The notes: a model not told the origin generated them from the sequence alone. A stretch of 64,000 nucleotides of DNA from Panagrolaimus kolymaensis (GCA_028622995.1 JAJQJQ010000004.1:8432001-8496000), one strand, 5' to 3'; counted from the stretch's first letter, positions 45,545 to 60,930 are shown. Made by a program: numbers and translations.

Positions 45545-48500
45545 CTATGAACGTCGAATACTTTTTCTTTTGGGAATTCTAAAAGATGTTCGAAGTCGAG
45601 TTAAATCTTCAGAAAATATATCACCAGATTGAATGGCATCAATGAGGCGTTCAAAATCACGATGGCTTGAATCTTTATTACTTGCCGCCGCAGCTGAAGC
45701 AGCATTAGCTCGAGATCGACGACCTCCACGTTTAGCAAAGAGAGTTTTTGCGAAAGTTTGACGCTTTTGTCTTTCTTCCTCTTCTCGAAGTTCCCATAAA
45801 AAGTGTTGACACTCGGTGAATTGAATCAAAAACTTTGAAAAATGACCAAAGAATTCATCGGGGGTAGCTTTGATTGAATCTTCACCAAAATATAAAACAC
45901 ATGAAGAAAATTTCTTTAACATTTCTGCATTTTGTTTTTCAACTTCCATCATTTGTTTCTTCGCAGTTGAGAGAAAGCTTTCAACCACTTCAATAAATTT
46001 ATCACCTTTGCATTTTATGATATCCAACTTTGATGATGAAGTAATTAAGGGTTGGGGATCAGTGATCATTGTCTCAGATATTGTTGCTCGGGCTTTTGTC
46101 TTTTGGGCATTCAATTCATTTTCAATCTCTTTCAATGTTGCTTGAATAGCTTTCAACTCCATTTCCATTTCACTTCGAGAAAATTTAGCTGCTTCAAATA
46201 CAGCAGATATTTCTTTGTTTAATTTTAAAACTTCTGGAAGTTTTTTTTCTAATGTTTCAATAATGAAATGTAGCAAATTCATTTCATGTCGAAGATTTGA
46301 ACGGACATCCGTAATACTTCTAAACGATTCAACCATGAAACCTAAAAAGGTAAATGTTGAAGAAAAAATGATAGGGGAAAGAAAAAATATACCCGAAGCA
46401 TTTCCATTATGTTTTGAATGATTTAAATAATTTCCAAGTGCAAGAACAACCGCAACAAATTGTTTCAATTTCTTACTTGATTGTACTGAGGTTGAAGCTT
46501 TGAGAACGGCTGAAAACAAGAAACTATTAGCTTAATTAAAAGCACCTAATACGAACGCATTTCTAACATAAAAAAGTGTAAGTTAGAAAGTTGGTAAAGG
46601 ATTAAAAGATAGCCAAGCAAAGGTTAAAGTTAACTTCTAAACAACAAACTAACCATTAACATAACAAGTAATAGATTCGATACGTTCTTGAAAACTTCGA
46701 ATGGCATTCAAACATCGTAATCTTTGCTCAAATCGAGGAATCTTTCCTATTTCATAAAAGTATCGATCAGCTAAAGCCAAAATGGATGGACTCTTTTGTT
46801 TCTCAACAATTTCATCCAAAAGTAATAATTCATCAGAAGTTGGAACATATTTAAGCATTTGTTCAATCATATCTTTAGGAATTTTACTATTTTCATCCAT
46901 ACTTAAAACCGCTGAACGTATTTCTCGATGAGATAATTTGAGTTTTGATAACATAATGGTACAATTTTGAGCTCGACGAGGCTCTAAAACGCTGATGCTA
47001 ACACTTTCAGGTCTTCGTCGAAGAGTTCCAGAAGTTGAAGCTCGATCATCATGATCCTTTCCAGAAGCAAACAACATGGAAACATTATTCAAATCAAACA
47101 TTTTCAACATTTTTTCTTCTTCAATTTTTTCGAATATTGTTCCTGGCACTTTTGCTGCTGGTAATACTTTCCAATTTAGAGCTTTCATGGATTGGGGTGG
47201 TTTAGGATATGACGATTTCTTTGATTGATTTCCAGCGAATGCACCAAATGATTTGAGATCTTTTGCTGATGGAGGAGGGGGCGGAGGTGGAACAAACATG
47301 GGTGGACGACATTCTGGAATGGATGAAAGCCTTGATGATGGTTGAGGTGATGAAGGACAAGGATCAGATGGATTTGATGAAGTATCAGAAGCTGTACCAC
47401 CACGAAGGAATGAATTGATAGAAAATCCATCACTGCTACTTCCTTCTTGAATATCCGAAATTCGATTTTCAAGTTCCAAATTCTTCCTTCTCTCAACATT
47501 CAATTCCTTTTGTAAATTTTCCAAATCTTTTTCAAGTTTTTCCACTTCCAAATGAGTTTTGAGTTTTGAAATCACTGCATCCATTTCGATTTTTGCAGGG
47601 GATTCATAAAATTGTGCATCCATCGATGTTTCATATTCTTTCATACTCGTTTGTAAGCTTAATTGTTGTAAAATAATATCGAATAATTTCCATAAAACTT
47701 CCGTCTTCTCATTCTTTGGTATCAAAAGCAAATGATGAAGAAGAGAAACAAAATGTGGCAATGCTTTAGTTTTTGATAGACGCTTTTCAAGTAATTCTGC
47801 CATTTCTATTGGACTTTCGGGAAGGGATGGACTTGATACACCGGAATCAGAGTCACTTAAAGTTGAAATATTAGAAATAATTTAAAGAAAATCTTTTAAA
47901 ATTTAATTACCTTGAAAGAAGCTCTTGATCATCTTCTTGCCTCATCATTTCGAATAAATCAAAGTGGTCTTCAAGTGAGGATCCATGAATATCTCGAAGT
48001 TCATCGATAGCCTCTTGAACTCCAAGCATCAATAATTCATGACGAAGATGAGATCGAAATTCGATTGAATTCTAAAAAAATAAAACAATAAAAAGAAGAA
48101 AGTTTTGTGTTATGCTTTTTTATTTTTGCAAAAATTGTTGTTGGAGGTTCGAGACAAACACAACAAAAGGATGTATTTGCGAAAAGTTCATTTTTTTGTG
48201 TAATCGCATCAATGGGAAAAAAGAAGAAAACCAGCTTCTTCATAAAAGGATTGGGAAGATCAAAACCGGAAAAATGAAAAATTGAGTTCGAATTTACGCA
48301 AGAAAAAGAAAAAAAATGGAACAAAAGTTTGTTGACCGGAAAAAATAAATACTCAAATCAAAAGGTGTTTTTTTTTCTTTCCTTTTCTGTTGTTCGAGAA
48401 GGAACAAACAGATTACGGATTAATGTAAATAAATATAAATCTTGTAAAGGAAATGGAGTAAAAAAAGGGATTGTTATTTTACTGCTAAAAGTATTGAGGT

Positions 48501-51500
48501 CTCAATAAAAAAAAAGTGAGCAGCTTCTCAATCTTCTTTAGAATTAAAAGTTACTTTTTTTAAGTCTTTAAAAAAGCTACAATAAGAAAGGTTTAACTTT
48601 TTTTAAATTTTGTTAGTAAAAGTAAATCCTTGAAGCTTTATCTATTTTGGTACTACTAATTTACAATAGATAACTAAAGTCATCATTTTTCAAGCAAAAA
48701 AAAAAAATAAATAAAAATCAATGGTCAAAAATAAAAAAGTACTTGAAAGAAAAGTTTTAAATTTCAAGCTCAAAGAAAAACCAAAAAAAAAAGCATAAAA
48801 ACATCTGAAAGAAAGAAAAAGCAGCAGCAGCGATTCTCTTCGATCGTGAGAACCTATCTAGCTAACGATAAAAATTTTAATACTTCGTCGTCGTCGCCGC
48901 AGGCTTCAAGGAACGAATATGACTCATAATTTTTTTTTGTGTTGTGGAAAGCAAACATTTGTTTAACGGTAAAAAAAAATAAAAATAAAGACTAAACGTA
49001 AATGCGAGTAGTATCACCAAAATGGGTAAATAGCTTGCTTCTTCGATAACAAAATAATTTTAAAATGCAATCAAGGGATCAAATTTAATAATAAAATAGT
49101 GAAAAACTTTACCTCAGCTGGGCCAGATCGAAGGAGGGCGTTTATTAAACTCATTAATGCAATTCGAACTCTTTCAGAATCACGAGCTGAATCACCATGA
49201 GATCGATGTAAGTCATCCACTAAACGTTGAAATCTTGTTCGTTCACCAAGAAGTTTTCGAGCTTCTGTTAATGCTTGTAAAACAGCTTCATGGCCGCTTT
49301 CAGATGCCAAACATAAACCAGATAGAATTTCAAGGGTTAAAATCTGAAAAATTAAGTAAAATTTATATTAGAAAGAAACCCATTATCGCAAAACAATGTT
49401 TCCCAGACAGTAAAGATCCAAAACTTTTTTTTGGAAAATTGAAAAACAACAAAGAAAATGAGGCAGATGCTTTAATAAAAATTTGCATAATGAAAAAATA
49501 TATATAAGAAAGGCCGTTTATTTTCTTTTTATGTGTTCAAAAATTTTTTTGGTTTCAAATTAGACCCGTTTATTGCCTCTTGAAAAGTCAGTCATCGCAT
49601 TTTCTTGAACCTCACAAACAAACAAATATAAAGAAAGAAAGAAAAAGAGTCGTCAATTGTTTTGATGATGGAAATGGATGGAAAAAAAGAGTAGAGTAGC
49701 GCATCATCAATGGGATGTTTTCGCTTTTGTAAAAATAAAAAAATGCAATTAGCCGAAATAATAACAATAATAACAAACAGCAATAATATAAGAAAAAACT
49801 CTTTTAGGTATAAGTAAATATATGAACTATGGAAGCGAGAAGTTATTTAATAAACTCAAAGCAAGAGTCTCTCGCAATAAAATAATGGCAAGTCTTCTCC
49901 ATTCAACAACAAACAAAAAATGCTTGAATTGAATGATGGCTGGCTTTAGTAGTCGTAATTCTAGTTTTCACTCTTAAAATCAAAAATGACCATGTTCATC
50001 ATCAAATATTGCTGCTCATTTTTTAAATTTAATATTGTTAACGACATTTTTATGAAATCCGTTATTATTATTATTTTTTTATTCAATGGTTTGTGACATT
50101 TTTTGCTTCTTTGCGCCACCATTAAACACATCGTTAAGCACGCAATTTCGAAAGAATGAAATTCAATTTTTTTTTGTGTTGCGCGCAAAAAAAAACCTTA
50201 ACAACGACGGTGTAAGTTTTTAAAAAAGAAAGTAGTGAGCTCATGAATGATTTCGAAATCGAGGAAAAATCGGCACCAAAAGAGCATATGCTACATAGAC
50301 GAAAATAAATAGAAATTATTATTAATAAAAAAGAAATGGCTAAAATATGCAATTTATCTCTAATAACTATAAATTCAAAAACCTAACTTAAAGAAATACA
50401 AAAACTATTCTTTTAAAATTCAAAAAAAAAAAACAGCTCAAAACCCAAAATTATTTTTTCTTTAGAAATACCGGAAAGGAAAGGTACTAAAAATGCTGTA
50501 AGATTAGGATAGGACAAGGCTAAAGAGATAAAACTAGTTTATACTTCTTTTCTTTTTTTTCTTATTTCCAAAAATGGTAATGGCTTGCAGCTAAAATAAA
50601 ATTGTTACTTTTAAACTTCAAGTTTAAAATATCAACAAGGTTTTAAAAAAATGGAGGCTATAATATGAGAAGAAAATATCAAATTTTTAAGAAGAAAAAA
50701 ATATATGAATCTTTTCCATTTTTTAAAGTGTCAAAATCAAAAAAAAAAGAGAAGAACATTTTTTTTGGATTCGTGTCAGTGAAGATGCAGCATTTATTTC
50801 CATCAAATAGCAGCCAGCAGCAATTATGAAAGTGAAAAAAAAGAAGTGTGTTTTTTACAAGTTTTTTTTTATTGTTGTTGCGGCGTGGAAAAGGGAATCG
50901 GATAAAAAAAAATGGAATAAAAGTGGAATCAAAATCAAAAAACATGTTTAATTCGAGTTTTGACACCAAAAATAGGATATAATCCTTTTATTTTGCATAA
51001 ATTTATGTTTGGGAAAAGCCTTTTATGATTGGAACAGTAAAAAAAATTGGGAAGAGGAAGAAGAGAAACAGCAATAAAAGTTGTAAATTCATAAAAAAAA
51101 TGCAACAAGTTCAAAGCCACAAAATTCTTTCTTTCTTTTCAAAAAGATCCAAGAAAAAGTCAAAAAGAAAAATGGGAAACGAACGTCGTCCTTGAAAAAT
51201 AAATGCGACCGATGGTCAAAAGATTTTTGTGTGCAAAAAAAATCAAATAAACCAACAAACCAAAAGAATTTTCTATTTGAAACATTTTACGCAAAAATTG
51301 TTCACATTCCATTTTAAAATGTGTTTTTATGAGTTTAAAAAAATGATGCGTGAAAAAGGAGTTTCAAGTTTGCGAATGCGATTGCGATCATTAGCATTTG
51401 CAATAAACTTAAAGCAAATGAGCAGCGACGATACCTTTTTTAATCGCTTAGGCTCGTGAGAGAAAAAAAAATTGGTGATAAAAGAAACTTTAAAGTTTTT

Positions 51501-52752
51501 TCAATGTTGGATGAAAGCCAAAAGATTTAAATCAAAAAAACTAACAAGAAATTTTCCAAGGCAAACACTTTATCAAATCACAGTATACTTCATCCCAATA
51601 AAGAAATAAATAAAAGGAATAACTAACCTTTGTTTTGGGATTATGAAAATCCAAAGCCGCGGCAATGGAAAGAAGGGCTTCTTTATTCTCCAAAATTGTT
51701 GTACGAACTGCCTAAAAAATTAAGAAATAAAAAAAAATTAACGAGGAAATAAGAAAGCTTATTTTTTTGACAACTAAAACTATAACAAGGTTCAGTTTTA
51801 TCTCAAATTACTCATAAATTATTCTTTCATGTAGGAGTGTGTGAATACATAAAAGGAGGAAAAACTTTGTTTCTCCAAAGACAAAAACAAACAACAAACA
51901 TTGTTGAAAGTTTTAATTAAAAATACTCCCTCCAACTAACAAATTATTATTGAAAAGGTGTTGCTGTGGATATTTTTGGTACAAAGTTAGTCAGCAAAAC
52001 GAACAAAAAGTAAAACTTACTGTTGAATTTAAAAGTGTTCGAAATGCTGATAATAAAGGTACAGCAACTGAAGAAGCATCATGATTTCGAGCTTCATTCA
52101 ACAAAACCACGAGAAGTTCCACGCCACCTGATTCAAGGAAATCTTGCACGAAGCTGAATGATTCGGTTCGAAGGGATATGGAGAGACCTTCTAATCGACG
52201 AGCAAGCAAAGGCCAATCATAAGAATCTGGGAAATTTGCTGCAAATTCAGATAATCGTGCAATAACTGTTCCACAATTCGTTGAGTCCTAAACCATGAAT
52301 CGTAATTAAAAACATGGATTAGCGGTTTAAAAATATGTACATACTCTTCGATGTGATTGTTCCACGATCATATGCCATTTTTTATCAGCTGATTGTTGCT
52401 GTAACTCTTTTTGCTTTTCTGGTGGCAAATCAAGCTCTTCCTATAACACACAAACACATATTAACATAGTATATTTTTTTTCCATAAAAGCAGCACTTAC
52501 AAGTAATTCAATAAATGCCGCTTCAAGTTTTTCATGATCTGGCATTTGATTGGATGATGCAAATGATTTTGAAAGGGTTCCATGATCTCCACTTAAAGTT
52601 GAAGCCATTTCAGGCCGACAAATCCAATCAACTCCATGTTCACCAAATTTAGGCTTAGTTTTCTTCTTTCGATCTGGAGGCTTTTTGTTGTCTACTACGG
52701 ATGAAATTCGATTGAAACATGTCCAAGCTTTATCCACAAATGTATCCAACAT
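45545..52752 (-). CDS. daam-1: DAAM-family diaphanous-related formin
   Basis: Actin-nucleating formin that links Wnt/planar-polarity and Rho signals to linear actin filaments. Exons on the minus strand: 52752-52501, 52440-52345, 52287-52021, 51711-51628, 49343-49113, 48071-47911, 47855-46654, 46509-46393, 46341-45545. The N-terminal GBD/DID region reads [22 protein letters not shown], then [19 protein letters not shown] and [35 protein letters not shown], matching DAAM. A coiled coil ([25 protein letters not shown]) precedes an FH1 reduced to one run of seven prolines ([11 protein letters not shown]). FH2 runs from [20 protein letters not shown] to about [20 protein letters not shown], including [16 protein letters not shown]. 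The end [16 protein letters not shown] fits an autoinhibitory DAD helix. The first ATG, 52752, follows an acceptor-like TTTTTTAAG. Intron 49344-51627 is 2.3 kb. Confidence 0.95.
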
Positions 52753-55700
52753 GTTTCTTAAAAAATATATTTGTTTAGTAAATTATTAATAATTGAAACT
52801 AATAAAGAAAATTAAAAATGCTTTTTTATTCGGTATTATTTTCACGAAGCAAAAGGTTAAACAAAACAAAAATTGTAAAACGAGAAAGCGCGAAGAAATT
52901 ACAAGGGAACAACGCTTGATTTTAGTTTTAAAAGTTTCAAATCAAAAGTATCAAACTTTTCGTGGTTTCTCTAACATCAATGATAGCAGTTGTTAATAAG
53001 TTTTTTTTGTTATGCTAGACAAAAAACACGCAAAGTATTAATAAAACTTAAAGTCGACGGTTTAAAAGTACAACTAAAGAACACCGGTGTTTTTCGAACA
53101 TGAGGCAACTCATTTCCATAAAGAAAAAACAAAGTTAAACAGCCGTCTTTTTTTTAAATCGAATACGAAAACGTCACAAAAAAAATATACTAAAGACAAA
53201 AAAATGATTAATGCAAAAAGTTTTTAATAAGATTAGAAAACTTTTTTTGGTAATAAAAAATAATAATCAAAGAAAGCTTTTTCTTTTCTTTTTCTTTTTT
53301 TGAATTGCCTCCAATTGACCCATTCACTTTAGATCAAAATATTTTTTTGTTGTTGCTGCAGCGAACTTTTTTCTTTCATGAGATTGACTCTCATTTTTTT
53401 AAAAGGAGGGTTTCGCTTTTTTTCCTTTTTTTGATTTTGGAAGAAAAAAAAACACTTGACGCAAATAATTTGGAGAAGGCTCTAACAAAAAAAATAAGTC
53501 GATCGGATATTTCAAAAAAGAGGATTACCAACACCACCAACAGCAAAAAAAAAACATTGGAGCTGTTTTTTTAATTATTTGTTGCTTAATTTTTGGTTGA
53601 AAATAAAAAAATAGTAAAAAGTTTAAAGTTTTTTGGGGTTTTTTTTTACAAAGCTCTAAAATTGAAAAGTCGTAAAGCCAAATTTAAAACGAAAAAAAAG
53701 AAGAAGAATACGATGATCACGAACAAAAAAGAAAAAAAGTATGAAAATGTAAAGGAAGATCAGGTGTCGTCAGTGTACTTACATATTTTTCTTCCCTAAA
53801 ATGGTAAAAATGGTATATGAATGAAATAAAAAAGTGGCGAAGATGAAGAAATATAAGAAGTCGTCAATGAAAATGATACCACGTAAAAATGGAGGACACC
53901 TAAAACCATACTAAATTGCTGGGATTAGAAACCAACGTTGTTGCATTTTTTTTTTTGAGGGACTTTGACTAAAAATAAGTTGTAAAATAAGAAAATTTTT
54001 GACGTCAGAAAGTCAGTCAGCTGAATTTTTGTACATAAATAAATGTTTATATATAAAAAAATAGGAAACCAAATCGGCTTTAAAAAGGTTTAAAGCGAGA
54101 AAGAAATTTGAGGGAGAAAAAAAATATTTGATAGAAACGAGTTTTTGTTTCGACGATCTCATACAATAAAAAAAATATACAAAAAATGCGGAGGTGAATG
54201 AATGGACAGGAAATATTTGGATTTAAGAAGAAAAAAAAAAGTTTATGAAATGGTTTGTTGAAAGGTATGAAACAATGAGTTTGGAATTTGAGGTTTATAA
54301 ATTTAAAAACAAAATAGAGATCCTTGATTCAAAAATGAAAAAACTTAAACAATGAAAGCATAAACTTGAAAAGTGGGTTTTACAGTAAATTTCAAGGTAT
54401 GGTAAAAACTAAAGTTGAATAATTTTAAGAAAAGTCCTTTTTACCGATAATAATTAAATGGCTAGAATAAAAATTCGAAAAAATGAATGTCAAAAATAGA
54501 TGAAATCCAAGAGCAAAAAAAAAAAGAACCTAAAGATTATCAAAAATTCCATTTTGTTCAAAAAAAAATTTTTTTGATCTCTCGGTTTTGATTTCAGCTT
54601 ACAATAAACAAAAAAAGAGTTCCAACCAAGCAAGAAAGAAATTGGTTGTCAAATCAAAAAAATATTTTAAAAAAGTAACTAAAAAAAGAAATGACAACAA
54701 CAAAGAAGAATTTTTTTATTTCGAACTTCGAAGCTTCAAAAAAATGTATGTAGCAGCGAAAGAAGCCAGAAATTGAAGAAGGAGCTAGAACAAAAAAATG
54801 AAAGAAAGGAAAAGCGAGGAGTGTTTGTTTGCATATTTCTTTTTTCGCACTTTTCAAATTTTAGAAGAGAGAGGGTCAGAAGCTAGATAGCTGCTCTAAG
54901 CTAACAACATGATTGTCCACTACAAACACAAACCACCATCGCATCGCGGACACCATCGAAATGAGAGAAGGTGGAGGAAGGAAAAGCAAAGCAAAGGAAT
55001 GTTGTTTCCATGAACAAAAAAATAAATACATGCTTTCATTTTTTTGACTGCTGCTTTAAAAATAAAAAAATAATAATTCGGTGTTTTTTTGGTGTTGAAA
55101 AAAGAAAAAGAAAAGCATCTGTCAAAAATAAAAGAGGGTTTTAAATTCCATCCATATGGAACAGAAAATAAATAGTGAAAAGGATAAAAAAAAACTTCTT
55201 TTTTTTTAGGAAGAACATTCCCGATCAACAACAAAAAAAAACATTGGATTAAATATGAAAAATAAATATAATTCTTTTCAATGTATATATGAGGAGTAGA
55301 GGAGATCAATGATAATAATAAAAAAACAAAAATTACCAATTCAAAAAATTCTGGAAGTTCCTGTTTCAAAAAAATTATTTTTTCAGCAACGTATTTAAAA
55401 AAAATAAACAAAATATTTAAAAATTAGAAAACATGGAAGGAATTAAAAAAAATAGAAAATTAATATAAATAAAATAAAAAATTAAATTACTTTAAAAATT
55501 ACAATTTTCAAACAAACAGACAATAGGCAACAAAAGAATTGTCTACTGTCTCATAATATAAATCAAAAAATTTCCACAAAAGAAATAAAGATTATTCGAC
55601 GACGCAGTTTTAAAGTTTTTTAATAAACACTTAAGTTCAATAAAAAAAAAGAAAGAAAAGAAAAAAAAATGATTGACACTCGCCGAAACAAACTCAGAAA

Positions 55701-58700
55701 AAACTGGACAATGCATTGCTTTGAATTGTATGGTATTATTTCCGGATTCCTTATGCAACCAACAACCAATAAAAAAAAAGTTTAAAAAAACTATATATTT
55801 ATTTATTTATTGAAGAAAGACATTTTTGGAAGAAAGGAAGGAAGGGGGTAACAATCAAAGAAGAAAAAAAGAACGGAAGAAACCAGTCAAAAAAAAAAGA
55901 AAAAAAATTCAATGTTTGTTTTTTCGAAGTAAAAAAACCCCACAAAAAAAAAGAAATCCCATAAAAAACTATATTTTTTTTTTTTTTTTTGGAAGCTTTC
56001 AAGAAAAAAGAAAAAATAAAACAAAGAAAGAACGATTTTAGTTTGCTCAATGCATTTTATTTTTTATATTAATCAAATAATAATAATAATTCAGTAAGTC
56101 AATTGAAAAAAAAAGTGATACGGAAAAACTTTTTTTGAATGTACGAAAAAGTACAGTAATTTTCTAAAAAAAATTCTCTGAATTACTATCAAAATTCGAG
56201 ACAGGAAATTTTTAATAAAAGTCTTGCAAACCAAAATGAAAATTATCAAATCTTTAAAATTTTATTTTAAAAACAAATTTTTAAAAAACAAACACGCAAA
56301 AAAGAAGAATATATATAATTGATTTAATCCAACTCCAACCAACAACCCCAAAACCAAGAAAAGAAAAGTGAAAAAAATGTGTCATTTTTTAAAAACAAAA
56401 AACACTCTCTATCTTTAAATTTTTCAAATTCAAATTTATTGATTATTCATCTCTCTTTTTGATTTTTTGATGAGTGCGGTAAAGAATAAAAATAAAAATA
56501 AAATAATAATTGAGGGAATGCATCCCTAATTATTATGCAATCAAAAAACAAATCAAAAAAAATTTTTTGATGGAGATGGATGGAATTGATTCGAACAAAA
56601 AAAAAGCAAATTAGATAGAGAGGAAATGGAAGAGATAGTTAGTGGTCGTCGAGGCGAATGAAGGTGATGAAAAAAAAATCTTTTTTTGCCTGCTGCCCTA
56701 AATCCAAGGTCATATTTATGGGTAAAATGGAAAGAGAAAAATAGAGGCTTCTCATGGAAGAGTGGTGGAAGATGAGAGGAAATTAAAACACAAAAAACAA
56801 CAACAAGCCATTTTTAATGGATTAACAAAACGCAATTTTTTTAAGAGGTAAAAGTTTTTTATGGAAGGAAAGAAACGAAGAAATAAAAAAATACAGCGGT
56901 CTTTAAAATTGTTTATGGTTTTGAAACCAAATTCAAAAAATAAAAAATTAATGGGTTTTATTTTTATTTTGTTAAAAAACGTTTACAAAATTTACATTAA
57001 AATTAATTGCTTTATGGCATTTTAGAAGCGAGTAAAAATATCTAAAAAAAACTAACAAAAGCGTCAAAATCAAAGATCCGAAGTAAATTAAAAAATAATG
57101 CATAAAATAGAACAAAAAAATATTTTGGAATCGATGTTCAAAAACAAAAAAGTTGAAAGAGAAAATAAATTAAAGTCATCGATAATAGTACAACAATAAC
57201 AAAACAAATTAACCATCATCATCGATCGTCGTCGTCCAATTACTTTCTTTTTTTATATTTCAGCGGTATGATCATGCCCAACCACAAATTAGAAAAAGAA
57301 GAAAAAAAAAGATGCAAATGAGCGAAAAACATGGAATAGATAGATTTGAGATTACTGATTTTGAGAAAGAGAGATAATCGACACGAACAAGGAAAACGGA
57401 AAGAGAAAGTGAAAGTGATCTCATCGCTGCTGCAGAAGATCAGAAAAAAAATGAAATGAAAACCACTCATCGCCATCAAAAAAACCCAGGAGGCCATGTC
57501 TCTCTTCTCTCACGTTTCTTTTTTTAAATAAAAAAGTAAGTTTTTTTCTTCTTCCAAAATAAACCATTTTTGTATTATTTTATGTATCACTTTTTATTTT
57601 GAGTGTGCTGCTCCAAATTTTTTTTGATATGTTAAAAGAAGTACAACAAAAAAAACCAGAAGTAAAATATCCTCCATAAAAAAAAGGTTTTACAATCGTC
57701 AAAGAAAAAAAAAACTAAACTTTTTAAGGAAAAACATAGGAAGAAGGATGGGAGTTATTGGTTGAGCACTTGAATGAAGAAAAAAGAGAAAAGAGATTTG
57801 CCAGAAATTCCTAAAACTAAAAACCAAAGAAAGAAAAAGAAAAAATTTTTTGTTTAATAATGGTTCCTTAGGTTTGTGGGTTTCGGTTGAATGAAAGCTC
57901 AATGAAGCCATTTTTTTGATGGATTTGCTTCAATGATTTTTTTATTGTGGAAAAAATGTAGGAAAGAAAATGGCGCAATCTCTCTCGTTTACTTTTCTTT
58001 TTCTTCTTTTTTTTACTCAAAAATGGATAAATGGATAAATAAAAGCTATGGATGGATGTTGTAAAAAATTAGTTGGTTGTAAAATGGAATAAAAAAATTG
58101 GAACAAAAAAAAATGATAAAAATATAATATTTATTGAGGAGGGATAAATGGATGGATTACTGTAATAAAATTCAACGAAGCATCCATAATTTTAAAAAGC
58201 TTTTAATAAATTTTTTTCTTCGAAGAAACCTTCCAATTTAATGTTAAACTATGATTTTAACCGTTCTAAAAGCCTTAGAAAAAAATTACAAATTTTAATA
58301 TTTTAAAGATTTATTTTTTTTCACAAATATTAAAATTTTAATAACTTTCCCATTCATTCACTTTGTATAAATATTTTAAATATAATTTTAATAAAATGGT
58401 TTCGGGAAATATTTTTTATTTAATATTTTCACATCGAAGAAAAAAAAAGGTTTTTTAAATTTCATTCACTTCCAAAAAATTAAAATGAAAAAATTGCGCG
58501 GAAAATTGCTGCGAAATTGATCTATCCCGTCCCTTCCTTTCTCCACTTCCAAAAAAAAAAATGGAAACAATCTCTTTTTTTGTAAAATAAAAAAAAATTG
58601 AGTCAAAAGGAAAAATTAAAAAACTTTGGAATTGAAATTGAGAGAAGTGAGCGATTAAAAAAGTTTTTTTCTCAACAATCATCAACCAACGATATTCAAA

Positions 58701-60930
58701 AATAAAAAAGGAATACTTTTGAGCGCCGAAAAAAAAAACTTCAAACTTCTTCAAACTTTTCTCAGAGTAAAAAGAAAATTAAAAATAGTAAGGAAATCCG
58801 GATTGGGGAAGAAGACTGGTGTCATTCGAATCAGGAAAAAATACGAAGAAAAAAAGTTTCAATTCTATAAAAAGAAAGGGATCTTCCAAATTATGCAAAT
58901 TATCCTCCTTCAAAAAAATATTACTTTGAAGTAGCAGGCGATTATTTTTATTATTTTTTTTTTGAAGAATCCAGAAATCTAACAAACGAAAGAAAAAAAA
59001 TTAAACAAATTTGTAAGGAAAAACTTGAAAGAAAAAAAGAAAAAACCTGAAAAAAGAAAAAAGAATAATAGGCTTTTGAAAAAAAGGGGTTATTATTTTA
59101 TTTATTAAAGTTAGTTGCAAACAATTCTCAGAAAAATCAAAAGAAACGGGTAATTTTCTTTTCCATTTTTTTAATATATTATTCGAAAAGATAGAAAAAA
59201 GTTACGGAATTTTTTATTCTTTTTTTCTTTTTCTTTTTTTTTATAATCGGATTAATTTTTTGGTTTTTAACAAAAGAAAAAAGCATGAAAGCGTAATCGC
59301 GAAAAATAAAGTAAAAATATTTTTAGGAGCCTGTTTTTATTCTTTTTTTGGTTGTGCGCGGTAGCGGTGGCGGCTTTGATGGTTTTTATTTTACAACAAC
59401 CACAACAAAAGCAACTGCAACAGTTCTGAAAATAAATAAATAGTTTTGTTTTTAAAAAGGAGGATTTCACCTGCGGGTGGTGGTGGTGGTTGGCAGGCAT
59501 AAATATTATATAAATATAATCCTTTTTTCATTCTCTTTTTTATTATTTTATTAGGAAAGCCAACAGGATAAGATTTATTTTTATTTAGTGTAAAAAAAAG
59601 CTTCTTTTTTTTGTGTTAAAAATAAGCCAGCCATATTTCGTGAAAATAAAAAACTTGAAGAAATGTTTTTTTAAAGGGATGGAACAAAAAAAATGCTTAA
59701 CAAATTTTAATAAATTACAATTAACTACTCAAATTAAATTTTTGGAAAAATACATCCAAAAATAATGGGAACTATAAAAGCAAGCCTCTAATCAAAAGGG
59801 AGAAAAAAAATTATAACGTTCAGGCTTTTACTCATCCATTATAGTGATTCCTCAAAGATTTTTTTAGTTTTTTGTTGGAACAAAAAAAGGTTTTTTTCTC
59901 TCTCCTTTTTTTCATGTTCATAAAAATGAATAAAAGAAACAACAAAAAAAGATATATTTTTACAACTACTCTTTGACACTGACTTTTTTAAATAAACGTG
60001 AATCCCTTGTCTGTATTTGCATGAATCAAAAATAAAATAAAATAAAATAGGACATTGAGAAAAAAAAAACTTTAAGCGGATCATCATCATCATCTGGATT
60101 TTGGGATTTTTTCAATGAAAAAAAAGAAGAAAAGAAGGAGATTAAAACGCGGCAACCGAGGCGGCATTATTGAAACCAACAAAAAAAATAGTATGAAAAA
60201 AGAAACTTTTTTTATGTTTGTTTGTAAGAAAATAAAGAAGTCAAGTTCATAAACACCCAACACTGAAAATATTTAAAAAAAATTCATCCCACCTCTATTT
60301 CCACCAAAACTATTGCCACCACCAATAAAAAAAATGGAAGGGAATTAGCCTGGTTTTTTTTTTATTTGAATTTCCTTAAAAATTTTAAAGACTTTTGACT
60401 CAAGAAAACAAAAACCCATCAAATAAAACCAAACAACCATTATTCAAGCCAAGGCAAATGTGACCTTCCTTGGGTTTTTTTTGGGGATTTGTTAGTAGTT
60501 TCTGGATATCAAAAAAATTATGTATTTTATGCAAATAAAAAAAAAAAGAAAACGAGAAATTTTTGTTTGACCTTTCAAATAAAAAAATATTATAAATAAT
60601 TCTGTTCATCGAAAAAACAAAAAACAAAAAAAGCTACCTTTTATAAAAAAAACTAGACATGGCTCTTGAGGTTGTATTATTGTTTTGATAATAAAAGAAG
60701 TTAAACAATTGGTATCTCTTGAAAGTATTGTTCGAAGAAGAAAGCTATTGATAGGCTCAAAACTCTAGAATCTGATTTTGGGTCCTATTCATCGAATAGT
60801 GATCGCTTTGGAACCTGATTTTGTTCCCTGCTGCAAAAATTCAATAAGTTTTGCTAAATTGTAAGTTCGTTTATTGTTAAATCGTATAGCTGTGTCATAA
60901 TGTTGCTAAATATCGAAGTTTATATTCATC
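52753..60930. other. Gene desert with purine-skewed sequence
   Basis: About 8.2 kb with no supported gene. The plus strand is markedly A-rich with GA-rich patches (GAAAGAAAGAAAA type, for example 55850-56035 and 58980-59060). This makes long but meaningless K/E/R frames forward and F/L/S frames backward. CATCATCAT- and GGTGGTGGT-type short repeats occur near 57215 and 59475. Upstream regulatory sequence of the formin gene is expected near 52.8-54 kb, but I see no defined element. Confidence 0.55.

Noticed and set aside
54920..55411. A 163-codon minus-strand frame in the gene desert
   Set aside because: Phe/Leu/Ser-rich reverse reading of a purine-rich tract; no start context, splice sites or similarity.
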